NCBI GenBank assembly: GCA_964016885.1
Contig: OZ024744.1
Span: forward strand, 117,410,912 to 117,474,911
Direction: 5' to 3'
Length of the DNA stretch: 64,000 bases
Source: Eledone cirrhosa
Taxonomy: Eukaryota > Mollusca > Cephalopoda > Octopoda > Eledonidae
Each line of letters begins with the position of its first letter. Position 1 is the stretch's first letter. Shown one piece after another: positions 12,701 to 23,901 of this stretch. The translations under genes and the position numbers were made by a program. The notes under the pieces are model-generated. The model ran no database searches and was not told the origin of the DNA. It worked only from the letters and a program-made list of their open reading frames with translations.

Positions 12701-15439
12701 ACCTGTTACACTTTGGTGGTCAATATTACACCTGTTTCACTTTGGTGGTCAATATTACACCTGTTATACTTTGGTGGTCAATATTACACCTGTTACACTT
12801 TGGTGGTCAATATTACACCTGTTTCACTTTGGTAGTCAATATTACACCTGTTATACTTTGGTGGTCAATATTACACCTGTTATACTTTGGTGGTCAATAT
12901 TACACCTGTTATACTTTGGAGGTCAATATTACACCTGTTTCACTTTGGTGGTCAATATTACACCTGTTTCACTTTGGAGGTCAATATTACACCTGTTTCA
13001 CTTTGGAGGTCAATATTACACCTGTTTCACTTTGGTGGTCAATATTACACCTGTTATACTTTGGTGGTCAATATTACACCTGTTTTACTTTGGTGGTCAA
13101 TATTACACCTGTTTCACTTTGGTGGTCAATATTACACCTGTTATACTTTGGTGGTCAATATTACACCTGTTATACTTTGGTGGTCAATATTACACCTGTT
13201 GTACTTTGGTGGTCAATATTACACCTGTTATACTTTGGTGGTCAATATTACACCTGTTATACTTTGGTAGTCAATATTACACCTGTTTCATTTTGGTGGT
13301 CAATATTACACCTGTTTCACTTTGGTGGTCAATATTACACCTGTTATACTTTGGAGGTCAATATTACACCTGTTTCACTTTGGTGGTCAATATTACACCT
13401 GTTATACTTTGGTGGTCAATATTACACCTGTTACACTTTGGTGGTCAATATTACACCTGTTTCACTTTGGTAGTCAATATTACACCTGTTTCACTTTGGT
13501 GGTCAATATTACACCTGTTTCACTTTGGTGGTCAATATTACACCTGTTATATTTGGTGGTCAATATTACACCTGTTATACTTTAGTGGTCAATATTACAC
13601 CTGTTATAATTTGGTGGTCAATATTACACCTGTTATACTTTGGTGGTCAATATTACACCTGTTGTACTTTGGTTGTCAATATTACACCTGTTATACTTTG
13701 GTGGTCAATATTACACCTGTTATACTTTGGAGGTCAATATTACACCTGTTGTACTTTGGAGGTGAATATTACACCTGTTATACTTTGGTGGTCAATATTA
13801 CACTTGTTATACTTTGGTGGTCAATATTACACCTGTTTCACTTTGGTGGTCAATATTACACCTGTTATACTTTGGTGGTCAATATTACACCTGTTATACT
13901 TTGGTGGTCAATATTACACCTGTTATACTTTGGTGGTCAATATTACACCTGTTTCACTTTGGTGGTCAATATTACACCTGTTATACTTTGGTGGTCAATA
14001 TTACACCTGTTATACTTTGGTGGTCAATATTACACCGGTTATACTTTGGAGGTCAATATTACACCTGTTGTACTTTGGAGGTCAATATTACACCTCTTGT
14101 ACTTTGGAGGTCAAAATTACACCTGTTTCACTTTGGTGGTCAATATTACACCTGTTATACTTTGGTGGTCAATATTACACCTGTTATACTTTGGAGGTCA
14201 ATATTACACCTGTTTCACTTTGGTGGTCAATATTACACCTGTTATACTTTGGTGGTCAATATTACACCTGTTATACTTTGGAGGTCAATATTACACCTGT
14301 TTCACTTTGGAGTTCAATATTACACCTGTTTCACTTTGGTGGTCAATATTACACCTGTTATACTTTGGTGGTCAATATTACACCTGTTACACTTTGGTGG
14401 TCAATATTACCCCTGTTATACTTTGGTAGTCAATATTACACCTGTTATACTTTGGTGGTCAATATTACACCTGTTATACTTTGGTGGTCAATATTACACC
14501 TGTTATACTTTGGTGGTCAATATTACACTGGTTTCACTTTGGTGGTCAATATTACACCTGTTTCACTTTGGTAGTCAATATTACACCTGTTATACTTTGG
14601 TGGTCAATATTACACCTGTTATACTTTGGTGGTCAATATTACACCTGTTATACTTTGGTGGTCAATATTACACCTGTTACACTTTGGTGGTCAATATTAC
14701 ACCTGTTATACTTTGGAGGTCAATATTATACCTGTTTCACTTTGGTGGTCAATATTACACCTGTTATACTTTGGTGGTCAATATTACACCTGTTTCACTT
14801 TGGTAGTCAATATTACACCTGTTTCACTTTGGTGGTCAATATTACAGCTGTTATACTTTGGAGGTCAATATTATACCTGTTTCACTTTGGTGGTCAATAT
14901 TACACCTGTTACACTTTGGAGGTCAATATTACACCTGTTATACTTTGGTGGTCAATATTACACCTGTTATACTTTGGTGGTCAATATTACACCTGTTTCA
15001 CTTTGGTAGTCAATATTACACCTGTTTCACTTTGGTGGTCAATATTACACCTGTTTCTCTTTGGTGGTCAATATTACACCTGTTTCACTTTGGTGGTCAA
15101 TATTACACCTGTTTCACTTTGGTGGTCAATATTACACCTGTTACACTTTGGTGGTCAATATTACACCTGTTATACTTTGGTGGTCAATATTACACCTGTT
15201 TCACTTTGGTGGTCAATATTACAGCTGTTATACTTTGGTGGTCAATATTACACCTGTTTCACTTTGGTGGTCAATATTACACCTGTTTCTCTTTGGTTGT
15301 CAATATTACACCTGTTTCACTTTGGTGGTCAATATTACACCTGTTTCACTTTGGTGGTCAATATTACACCTGTTACACTTTGGTGGTCAATATTACACCT
15401 GTTATACTTTGGTGGTCAATATTACACCTGTTTCACTTT
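3756..15439. repeat. Giant 29-bp minisatellite, about 400 copies
   Basis: The unit tttggtggtcaatattac plus acctgttatac repeats for 11.7 kb with little spacer sequence. Variable positions are concentrated in ggtggtc/ggaggtc/ggtagtc and in ttatac/tttcac/ttacac/ttgtac. Since 29 is not a multiple of three, three units make an 87-bp coding period, and all three + frames are open for long stretches. The predicted proteins are the same 29-residue hydrophobic cycle read in different phases, so this is not a gene. Higher-order duplications are visible: 1305 bp (45 units; for example 10526 and 11831) and 1565 bp (5031 and 6596). Every unit carries ACACCTG. It fills three quarters of a Shroom intron. 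Confidence 0.97.
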
Positions 15440-15906
15440 CAATGTGAAATTCATTTTTCCTGTTGTTTTTGCTGTGTTTTGAATGAATATGGCCTTCAAA
15501 ATGGTCTGAAATTGGTAAAAGTCATTATGTTGTGAAACCATGTTCTAAATGGCAGTTAAAACATTTTAATTATCAAAATATTAAAACTTCATAAATATAT
15601 TCTCCTCTCGTGAGAATTTCAAAACATCATTTAAACATAATGTGTTTATCACCTGCCTCAACTTATAAACGGGGTTTGGATCTTTGCCTATTTCTCAGAC
15701 ATGGTGGTTGTGGGGGGGGGGGAGGGGGGGCGGGGGGGGTCATGATGCACATGATGGTGGGGGAGTGGGAGTGATGGTGGCGGCGGCGATGATGATGATG
15801 ATGATAAGAGTGTTACGGTTTTACTGGTTTCTATCATAGAACTATAACATGCTGGGACACCACCTTTATCAATTATATCAACCACAGGAGATATTTTCTA
15901 TTATCC
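15440..15906. other. Intron spacer with poly-G tract
   Basis: Unique AT-rich sequence except for an almost pure G run at about 15711-15738, followed by GGT/GAT repeats to about 15805. The G run has several blocks of three or more G and could form a quadruplex on the + strand. No gene is seen. Confidence 0.6.
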
Positions 15907-17920
15907 TGTGGGGCCCTGTGTCTGTGAGAGTCCTGACAACCTCCATCTGTGGGACTCTGTGAGAGTCCTGACACTTCCATCTGTGGGACTCTGTGAGAGT
16001 CCTGACAACCTCCATCTGTGGGGCTCTGTGAGAGTCCTGACACTTCCATCTGTGGGACTCTGTGAGAGTCCTGACACTTCCATCTGTGGGACTCTGTAAG
16101 AGTCCTGACACTTCCATCTGTGGGGCTCTGTGAGAGTCCTGACACTTCCATCTGTGGGGCTCTGTGAGAGTCCTGACACTTCCATCTGTGGGACTCTGTG
16201 AGAGTCCTGACACTTCCATCTGTGGGACTCTGTAAGAGTCCTGACACTTCCATCTATGGGACTCTGTAAGAGTCCTGACACTTCCATCTATGGAGCTCTG
16301 TGAGAGTCCTGACACTTCCATCTATGGGGCTCTGTGAGAGTCCTGACACTTCCATCTGTGGGACTCTGTAAGAGTCCTGACACTTCCATCTATGGGGCTC
16401 TGTAAGAGTCCTGACACTTCCATCTATGGAGCTCTGTAAGAGTCCTGACACTTCCATCTATGGGGCTCTGTGAGAGTCCTGACACTTCCATCTATGGAGC
16501 TCTGTGAGAGTCCTGACACTTCCATCTATGGAGCTCTGTGAGAGTCCTGACACTTCCATCTGTGGGGCTCTGTGAGAGTCCTGACAACCTCCATCTGTGG
16601 GACTCTGTGAGAGTCCTGACACTTCCATCTGTGGGACTCTGTGAGAGTCCTGACACTTCCATCTATGGGGCTCTGTGAGAGTCCTGACACTTCCATCTGT
16701 GGAGCTCTGTGAGAGTCCTGACAACCTCCATCTGTGGGGCTCTGTGAGAGTCCTGACACTTCCATCTGTGGGACTCTGTAAGAGTCCTGACACTTCCATC
16801 TATGGGACTCTGTGAGAGTCCTGACACTTCCATCTGTGGGGCTCTGTGAGAGTCCTGACACTTCCATCTGTGGGGCTCTGTGAGAGTCCTGACAACCTCC
16901 ATCTGTGGGGCTCTGTGAGAGTCCTGACACTTCCATCTATGGGGCTCTGTGAGAGTCCTGACACTTCCATCTGTGGGACTCTGTAAGAGTCCTGACACTT
17001 CCATCTATGGGACTCTGTGAGAGTCCTGACACTTCCATCTGTGGGGCTCTGTGAGAGTCCTGACACTTCCATCTGTGGGGCTCTGTGAGAGTCCTGACAA
17101 CCTCCATCTGTGGGGCTCTGTGAGAGTCCTGACACTTCCATCTATGGAGCTCTGTGAGAGTCCTGACACTTCCATCTATGGGGCTCTGTGAGAGTCCTGA
17201 CACTTCCATCTGTGGGGCTCTGTGAGAGTCCTGACACTTCCATCTGTGGGACTCTGTAAGAGTCCTGACACTTCCATCTATGGGGCTCTGTGAGAGTCCT
17301 GACACTTCCATCTATGGAGCTCTGTGAGAGTCCTGACACTTCCATCTATGGGGCTCTGTAAGAGTCCTGATACTTCCATCTATGGGGCTCTGTGAGAGTC
17401 CTGACACTTCCATCTGTGGGGCTCTGTGAGAGTCCTGACACTTCCATCTATGGGGCTCTGTGAGAGTCCTGACAACCTCCATCTGTGGAGCTCTGTGAGA
17501 GTCCTGACACTTCCATCTGTGGGACTCTGTGAGAGTCCTGACAACCTCCATCTGTGGAGCTCTGTGAGAGTCCTGACACTTCCATCTGTGGAGCTCTGTG
17601 AGAGTCCTGACACTTCCATCTGTGGGACTCTGTGAGAGTCCTGACACTTCCATCTGTGGGGCTCTGTGAGAGTCCTGACACTTCCATCTATGGGGCTCTG
17701 TGAGAGTCCTGACACTTCCATCTGTGGGGCTCTGTGAGAGTCCTGACACTTCCATCTGTGGGGCTCTGTGAGAGTCCTGACACTTCCATCTATGGAGCTC
17801 TGTGAGAGTCCTGACACTTCCATCTATGGAGCTCTGTGAGAGTCCTGACACTTCCATCTGTGGGGCTCTGTAAGAGTCCTGACAACCTCCATCTGTGGGG
17901 CTCTGTGAGAGTCCTGACAA
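15907..17920. repeat. 34-bp minisatellite, about 59 copies
   Basis: The unit is tgtggggctctgtgagagtc followed by ctgacacttccatc. Variants are mainly gggac/gagct/gggct, ctatgg/ctgtgg and acaacctcc in place of acacttcc. The minus strand is open in three frames through the array (EVSGLSQSPTDG type period), because 34 bp is not a multiple of three and stops are absent from the unit. I treat these frames as artefacts. Confidence 0.95.
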
Positions 17921-18626
17921 GTCATCAAGTATTTCTGTTAATAGAAAACATGTAAAATATGAACCAATTAAGTAGAGGGTGGGGGTGGAACTATACAAGG
18001 GTTTGTTGAAAAGTTCATTGGCTGACCAAGATACTCTCATGGAATGACCAAATGAGGTTTGCTTTTCAACATAGTTCCTGGAAAGAAACAATACAGTTAT
18101 CAATAAGGAGAGTTTAAATTAATGATATGTAAGATTTCACAGCTCTAGCATCACTCCTTCATAGTCAGCTTATGATCTTTTCAGCTGACCCTCATAGATA
18201 TCATCTGACATCAATTTCCCTCTAAATTTGAGACGTTTTGTGATGCATTAATTTCAATAACAGCCAAACATTGCATATTAAATCATGCGAAACCATTTTG
18301 CTGGTTTGAGAGCTGATGAGGGTGAAGATGTGTATGTAAACATGTCTTGTACATCACCTTTCTTTATTTCATTCTTACAGTCACTTCCGTGTGTCAACAC
18401 ACTTCTCCTTGTCCTCCTTTTCTCAATTTTTTCTATATTTCATCTTGTGGATTTTCTCTCTGCTGACCACTGACCTCTGTCCTCTGAAGCATGTTTGCCC
18501 ATTGCTGTCGTTGACAGAATTTGACTGTTTTAACAGCTGTTCTGGCGATGAGTTTTTATACGAATTCAAACATCACACTCTTTTATCAACTTTACCTCTA
18601 AATTTTTTTTTATTTCTCTCTTTCAG
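17921..18626. other. Intron 3' part before Shroom ASD2 exon
   Basis: Unique sequence without recognisable genes or repeats. The last 30 bases form a strong polypyrimidine tract (tttttatttctctctttcag) that serves as acceptor for the exon at 18627. Confidence 0.55.
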
Positions 18627-18728
18627 GAAGGGTTAAAGGTCAGCATTATGAAAAAACTTGATGTCCTTTGTGAGGCCAAACAAAGTGTAGAAAGAGAAAT
18701 TCTGGAAATCAACTGTTTGGGAGAAAAG
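18627..18728 (+). CDS. Shroom: Shroom-like protein, first ASD2 exon
   Basis: A 102-base exon (34 codons, phase 0 at both ends) lies between tttctctctttcag and AAG/gtttgt. The peptide includes KKLDVLCEAKQSVEREI and ends LGEK. It matches the start of the Shroom ASD2 domain, where vertebrate and fly proteins have a K-L-x-L-R-E-A-(K/R)-x-S-L helix followed by a conserved L-G. In characterised Shrooms ASD2 forms a dimeric coiled-coil that binds Rho-kinase and recruits it to apical junctions, activating myosin II. The exon is bounded by a 15.6-kb upstream and a 31.7-kb downstream intron. The match is from memory of the family. Confidence 0.88.
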
Positions 18729-19058
18729 GTTTGTTTTTTTATATTTTAGAAATTGACTTTTTTATATGCAATGTTTGTGCATCCATTCCATGCCTCCCAG
18801 GACAGGTCGCAGGCCCTGCTACAGTATTTTTTTAACAGGCCTCTCTACCTAAGGCCAGAATGTGTCCCATGTCAACCTGCTCAAACGATGATGGGGTATG
18901 ATTCTATTTCTTATCTCTCACCATCTTGTAGTTGGTTCTTATTCATTCCAGTCATCAATCTGATACTTTCTCAAACCCATGAAGACTCGGCTTATTTGGA
19001 GGTGGCCATAGCTACATCACTGAGTTGAGCAAGATGGTTGGATAACATCCATGAGCTC
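18729..19058. other. Start of 31.7-kb Shroom intron
   Basis: No gene recognised. The stretch 18990-19060 contains a partial duplicate (gagcaagatggttggataac at 19027) of sequence inside the LINE fragment that follows (second copy at 19136), so it is probably transposon-derived too. Confidence 0.45.
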
Positions 19059-19277
19059 AGGTGGTCTCAGGAATGAATCACTGGACAGATTTTAAGGGAA
19101 AAACCAACTGGCAGGAGACCCAGAGGTAGACCCTGAGCAAGATGGTTGGATAACATCCATAAACATGGCTGGTTTTACTTGGGGATCCAGCTAGATCAGT
19201 TGGAAATGATTGCTTCTGAGAGGACCTACTGGAAGAAGTGTTTGAGGACTCTGCTCCCACGACCTTCTCAGGAATAA
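19059..19277 (+). pseudogene. Degenerate LINE ORF2 C-terminal fragment
   Basis: One frame of 73 codons reads like the C-terminal end of a non-LTR retrotransposon polyprotein: MSQE-like entry, ITGQILREKPTGRRPRGRP, then ARWLDNI and TYWKKCLRTLLP before TAA at 19275. Two in-frame TGA codons stand where Arg (CGA) is expected, consistent with CpG decay. The GRRPRGRP-x-x-RWLDN signature is typical of LINE C-termini. A related fragment lies at 63513-63760. It is a dead remnant in the host intron. Confidence 0.7.
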
Positions 19278-19470
19278 GTTGAAGATCTGTGAAGAGGTCG
19301 AGGGTCTCCAGAGTCTGGTGCTCCAGCAGCACTAGTTATTATTGTGACTCACCAATGCTGATGTGAAGACCAACCTTCAAGCTGATGTTACTAAGATTGG
19401 TGCTGGTCATGCCTTGTCTTGTCATAGATTTTCTTTCTTTTTCTCTTTTGAGAATACATTTACTGAGAAG

Positions 19471-19660
19471 ACATCATCATTATCATCATCATTTAAAGCC
19501 TACTTTTGCATGGGTTAGACTGGTTGTCGTGTCCAGTGGTTAGACAAATCAGGTGACGAAATCTTCCTTATGTGTTCCATCTTTACATTTGGATTCTATG
19601 GTTGAATGCTCCTCCTATTGCCAATGCCGACCACATTACAAATTGTACATCGCTATGAAA
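19471..19660 (-). repeat. Fragment of SINE/LINE 3' tail family
   Basis: The (cat)n run followed by tttaaagcctacttttgcatgggttagact is the reverse complement of a tail seen in better form at 54391-54465 and 44870-44930. It therefore looks like a 5'-truncated minus-strand retroelement. The rest to about 19660 is not recognisable. Confidence 0.45.
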
Positions 19661-19808
19661 ACATAACAGTCAAGTCAGTATTAACATTTAACAGAGAGGG
19701 GGAGAGAGAGAGAGAGAGAGAGACAGATTGACAGAGAGAGATAAAGCATTAAAAAATTAATTATAAAAGTATGGTTGTAAGATAAACACTTTAGTATTTT
19801 CACAATTA
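19661..19808. other. (GA)n microsatellite and spacer
   Basis: A (GA)n run covers about 19697-19723, flanked by short AT-rich sequence leading into the degenerate first unit of the 72-bp array. Confidence 0.6.
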
Positions 19809-20205
19809 TGTAAAGCCTTTTTATGAAAATAACATAGTATATATAGAGTATGTAAATGTTATGTGAGATATTATGTGAGGTAAAGCCTTTACTGTGAAAA
19901 TACAATAGTATATATAGAGTATGTAAATGTTATGTGAGATATTATGTGAGGTAAAGCCTTTACTGTGAAAATACAATAGTATATATAGAGTAATGTAAAT
20001 GTTATGTGAGATATTATGTGAGGTAAAGCCTTTACTGTGAAAATACAATAGTATATATAGAGTAACGTAAATGTTATGTGAGATATTATGTGAGGTAAAG
20101 CCTTTACTGTGAAAATATAATAGTATATATAGAGTAATGTAAATGTTATGTGAGGTATTATGTGAGGTAAAGCCTTTACTGTGACAATACAATAGTATAT
20201 ATAGT
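19809..20205. repeat. 72/60-bp array, segment 1
   Basis: About 5.5 units. The 72-bp unit runs gtgaaaatacaatagtatat, atagagtaatgtaaatgtta, tgtgagatattatgtgaggt, aaagcctttact; a 60-bp form lacks 12 bases of the duplicated tatgtgag region. The first unit is degenerate, marking the array edge. The segment stops at tatatatagt, where LINE copy 1 begins. Confidence 0.93.
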
Positions 20206-20442
20206 GGTTTCTTTATTTGCCACTAGGGCACAAAAGGTAGGGACAGATACAAGGGGGGAAGTTTACATATAATTAACGAGTACAAAAATATAACAATGAA
20301 ATAACAACAACAAACGAAGTCCTCAATAGGGAGGGGGCATTAACATGGGTCGCACACACCCCGGAAAAAATGTGTAACCCTTCTCCTCAGGAGCACAAAG
20401 AGTAGGTGCTTCCCTCGTCTCCGCTTTTTCCTCTTCTTTCAC

Positions 20443-23400
20443 CTACAGGCTGATATAGAGAGAAGACCCATTCACTCTGGCCATTCTCCCTACTTTCACC
20501 CACCTTTCATAAAACTTGCTGGGGTAGAGCACCTCTCTCTCCATTCTGATCCTTCTTTTAAAATGGTATTTGAAAAAGGGGACCAGTTGTTGGCCGGAGA
20601 GAAAGGTGTCTGACCTCAGCCCTTTCAGCCTCGTCCACCATACAACTTCTTTAGCCATGGCTACCACACAGAGAAAAACCGCCTCTCCTTCGTTTTTGAA
20701 AGGGGGAGGCGGTTTGATCGTGACAATGGACTCGGTGGTCAACCGGATTGGTCCCACCCTCGACAGTAGTCGTTCCACATAGCCCCACAGGTCAGCAATG
20801 CCTGGGCAGTGTACGAATGCGTGCGCAACGGTTTCGTCATCATGCACGCATCTCGGACAGATCTTATTCAAAGGATCTCTACCCAGGCTCCCATGCCTGT
20901 GGAGCTTGTCTCGAACGGGTAGAGCCCCTCGGTAGCACTGCCAAGCCAGGGACTTTTGGAAGTTGTCCATCGGTCCAGGGCCAAACGTCCTACCGAACAG
21001 ACTGGCCAGTTCATCTTCCTCCATGCCTAGAGCTTCTCCGAGAGCATCGTCGCACCTGCTGCGTACCAACCCTCTATAGAATGTCGAGGTGGAGTCTCCA
21101 CTGATTGCCGGGTCCGCTTTCCAGAGGGCCGTGAGCGCCTGGGCACATTCAATGTGCCAGTCGCCCACTTTTCTCGGTCTTTGCTTGACCCAGGATTGCA
21201 GCTCGGTGAGCGAGACGAGTCTGGGAAAGGCTCGCCTCACAAACGAGGCACACACCGGTTGACCGGTGAGGAATACCTAGAGGTGCCGTAGCCTTAATGC
21301 GTGTTTACGCATCTGTAGCCACGGCATCCCCAGCCCTCCTTTCGAAGGGTGTTGACAGCAGATGGATCTCCTCACCAAAGGGGTCCGCTTGTTCCAAAGA
21401 AATTGGAACAGCGCGCACTCCATTTTGGCGAGTCTTTTCACTGGGCAAGGCACGACGGTCAAGCGGTAGTAGATGACGGATGCTATATAAGTATTCGCCA
21501 CCTCCGCTCGACCTTTCAGGGATAGTTTGCACTGGGCCCACTTCTGGGTGAGTGCAAACACCCTGGCCGTTACCTCGTTCCAGTTTTTCTCCACCTGGAG
21601 GTCTGGTCCGAACCAGACCCCAAGCAGCTTCACCGGGCCCTCCGTCCAGCGTCCGACGACGTCGTTGGAGGGCATCGGTTTGCCTCTCCATGTTCCGAGT
21701 TGCAAACCGACGGACTTGTCCCGGTTCAGCTTGGCTCCTGTAAACCTTTCATATTCCTCCAGTAAGGTGCCGATCTCACCGATTTGCGAGGTTTTCGACA
21801 CCATTACTGTCACGTCATCGGCGTAGGCCGACGCCGCTTTCTGCAATCCCGGTTCCAAAGGGATGCCCTGCAACCGCTCCAACTTCCGCAGTAGTGGCTC
21901 AAGAGCCAGCACATACAGTAGGGAGGAGAGAGGGCATCCCTGTCGGATGGATCGCATGATTTGGAACGGCTCCGAGAGGTGGCCGTTCACCTTGACCCTT
22001 GAGCAGACGTTGCTGCTGTGCATCGCAGCAATCCAACCCCTGAAAACGGGTCCGAAGCCTGCCGCCGCGAGCACCGCATCCAGGTAACGATGGTCAACCC
22101 TATCGAAAGCTTTAGATTGATCCAAGTTGATCAGGGCCCCACCAAAGCCGGGTTCATTCCCTACCCTCTCTATGATGTATCGCATAAGGTGGAGATTGTC
22201 GTGAATGGACCTGGACGGGATTGCGCATGTCTGCGCTTCTCCCACCAGGTTTCCAACGACAAGCGCCAACCTCTTCGCTAACACCTTGGCCAAAATCTTT
22301 AACTCTGTATTTAGCAGAGTTATGGGCCTGAAGTTACTTATGTCATCCCCCTTGTTCTCATCCTTCCTCACCAGCGTAACTACGCCCTTGGTCACAGAAC
22401 TGGGAATTCTCCCGTTCTGCTGCCAGCTGCAGTAGACCGCTTCGAGGATATCGGAGAACAAGTCCGGCATCGCTACATATAGCTCGTATGGTAGACCATC
22501 GAGACCCGGGGATTTGCGTTTGCCGCATTGGCTCAGCGCCGCCCCTATCTCAGCAGCTGAAATCGTCCTTTCGCAGGACTTCGCCTCCGCGTCCGAGAGG
22601 CGCGGCAGACCGTCGAGGTATGGATTGAAATCCATAGTCTCACCCGGCGCGCCGCCCCTCTCGAACAGTCGTGCAAAGTGCCGCTGAAAGGCCGCACACA
22701 TCTGCCCGGGTTCAAGGATCACACGCCCATCCTGGTCCTTCAAAGACCGAATCGTGGACTTGTTCCCACTTTTTGCCTCTGTCACTCGGGCCTAGCTTAC
22801 AGCTTTGGCTCCCTCATTACCCAGAGCACGTATTTTACTCCTGACAACGCAGCCTTCATGCTTCACCTCAAAGAACTGGTCTAAGGCCATTCTTGATGCC
22901 AGCACGCCGGCTACATTGCCACTCCTAATCGCCTCTTCTACTCTATCTACTAATTCCCTTTCCGTCTTGTTCCTATCCCTTGCTAATTCCTGACTAAAAC
23001 CTATCGATTCTATTCTAATTGCTCTCTTAAGAGAGCTCCACCACCTGTTGTTGACAATTGCCCCTGTCAAACTCTGCTTAACTAACGTGCTAATCCGTTT
23101 ACTGTAAGCTTTGCTTCTCGGTAAGGACAAGTTCAGCTTCCAGTAACCGGGTCCCTGTCTATGGGTTCTATCAAGGTTGGCTATGCAGGTCACTAACTTG
23201 TGATCCGAATAGTCAACCATGAACATTTTTGGACAGCTAAATGTGTCCCTATCGTTCTCGCTAACTAGGACCCTATCTAGGTACGACCTAGATGTTCCAC
23301 TGCGATTGGTCCACGTCCATAGTGGTACAGTCGGAAAATCTAGTCGATATCTATCGGCCAGGTCAAATCGGCCGATTAACCTTTTGAGGCTTTTACACCC

Positions 23401-23880
23401 CCCTCTATTGGCACATGCCCCTACATAGTCCCAACGTGCATCCAGGATACCATTCCAGTCCCCCACTAAATGCAAGGAGCGGGACGTTCCCAGAAAAGTT
23501 TCCAGACGTTGGAAGTATTCCGGCCGCGCTGCCCAAAAAGGGGCGTACACAGCTATTAGTCTAAGGGCTCCACTTTCACTACTGCCGACGTCTAAAACCA
23601 CCAGTCGACCCTCCGGGTCCAGGTGCACCTTCTGTATGGCGAGGCCCAGGTGTTTTCGCAGCAGAACGACAACTCCACCCCCACCCCCCGGTTGACAGAG
23701 AGATGCGAAGATCTCAAAGTCGTCGAAGAGGGGCGCCAGTTGGTGCTCGCTGCTGATCCTGGACTCGCAAATAGCCATTACATCCATTCTATGCGACCTG
23801 AGATCGTTTAAAAGTTTGCCTTGTTTCCAAGACAGTCCCAGGCCACGTACATTCAGACACCCAACTCTTATATCAGCCAT
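20443..23880 (-). pseudogene. LINE ORF2 (endonuclease-reverse transcriptase), copy 1, two stops
   Basis: The frame spans 1146 codons including its stop, the same length as copy 3, with no indels but two nonsense codons: codon 363 (22792-22794, Trp in copy 3) and codon 868 (21277-21279, Gln in copy 3), both transitions to TAG. Residues 1-230 form an APE-type endonuclease (LNVRG, ICESRI with E39, VYAPF, GDWNGILD at 140-147, YSDHKLV near 224). The central reverse transcriptase shows LINLDQSKAFDRVDH, RQGCPLSSLLY and the catalytic AYADDV. The C-terminus has CPRC-x8-H-x4-C. The product would nick target DNA and reverse-transcribe its own RNA there. The start is the ATG 21 bases after the ORF1 stop. 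Confidence 0.9.
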
Positions 23881-23901
23881 GTTGGTTAAAAGAGGAAGGA
23901 C

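Noticed and set aside
3723..15535. Dozens of long open frames (up to 755 codons) in the 29-bp array
   Set aside because: All are the same 29-residue cycle read in three phases of a stop-free repeat; no start context, no homology and no non-repeat domain.
3450..17920. Possible CRISPR arrays
   Set aside because: Units are contiguous with no unique spacers, and the context is a eukaryotic intron.
15873..18103. Several minus-strand frames, one of 263 codons, in the 34-bp array
   Set aside because: Three overlapping frames are open simultaneously and all encode the repeat period only.
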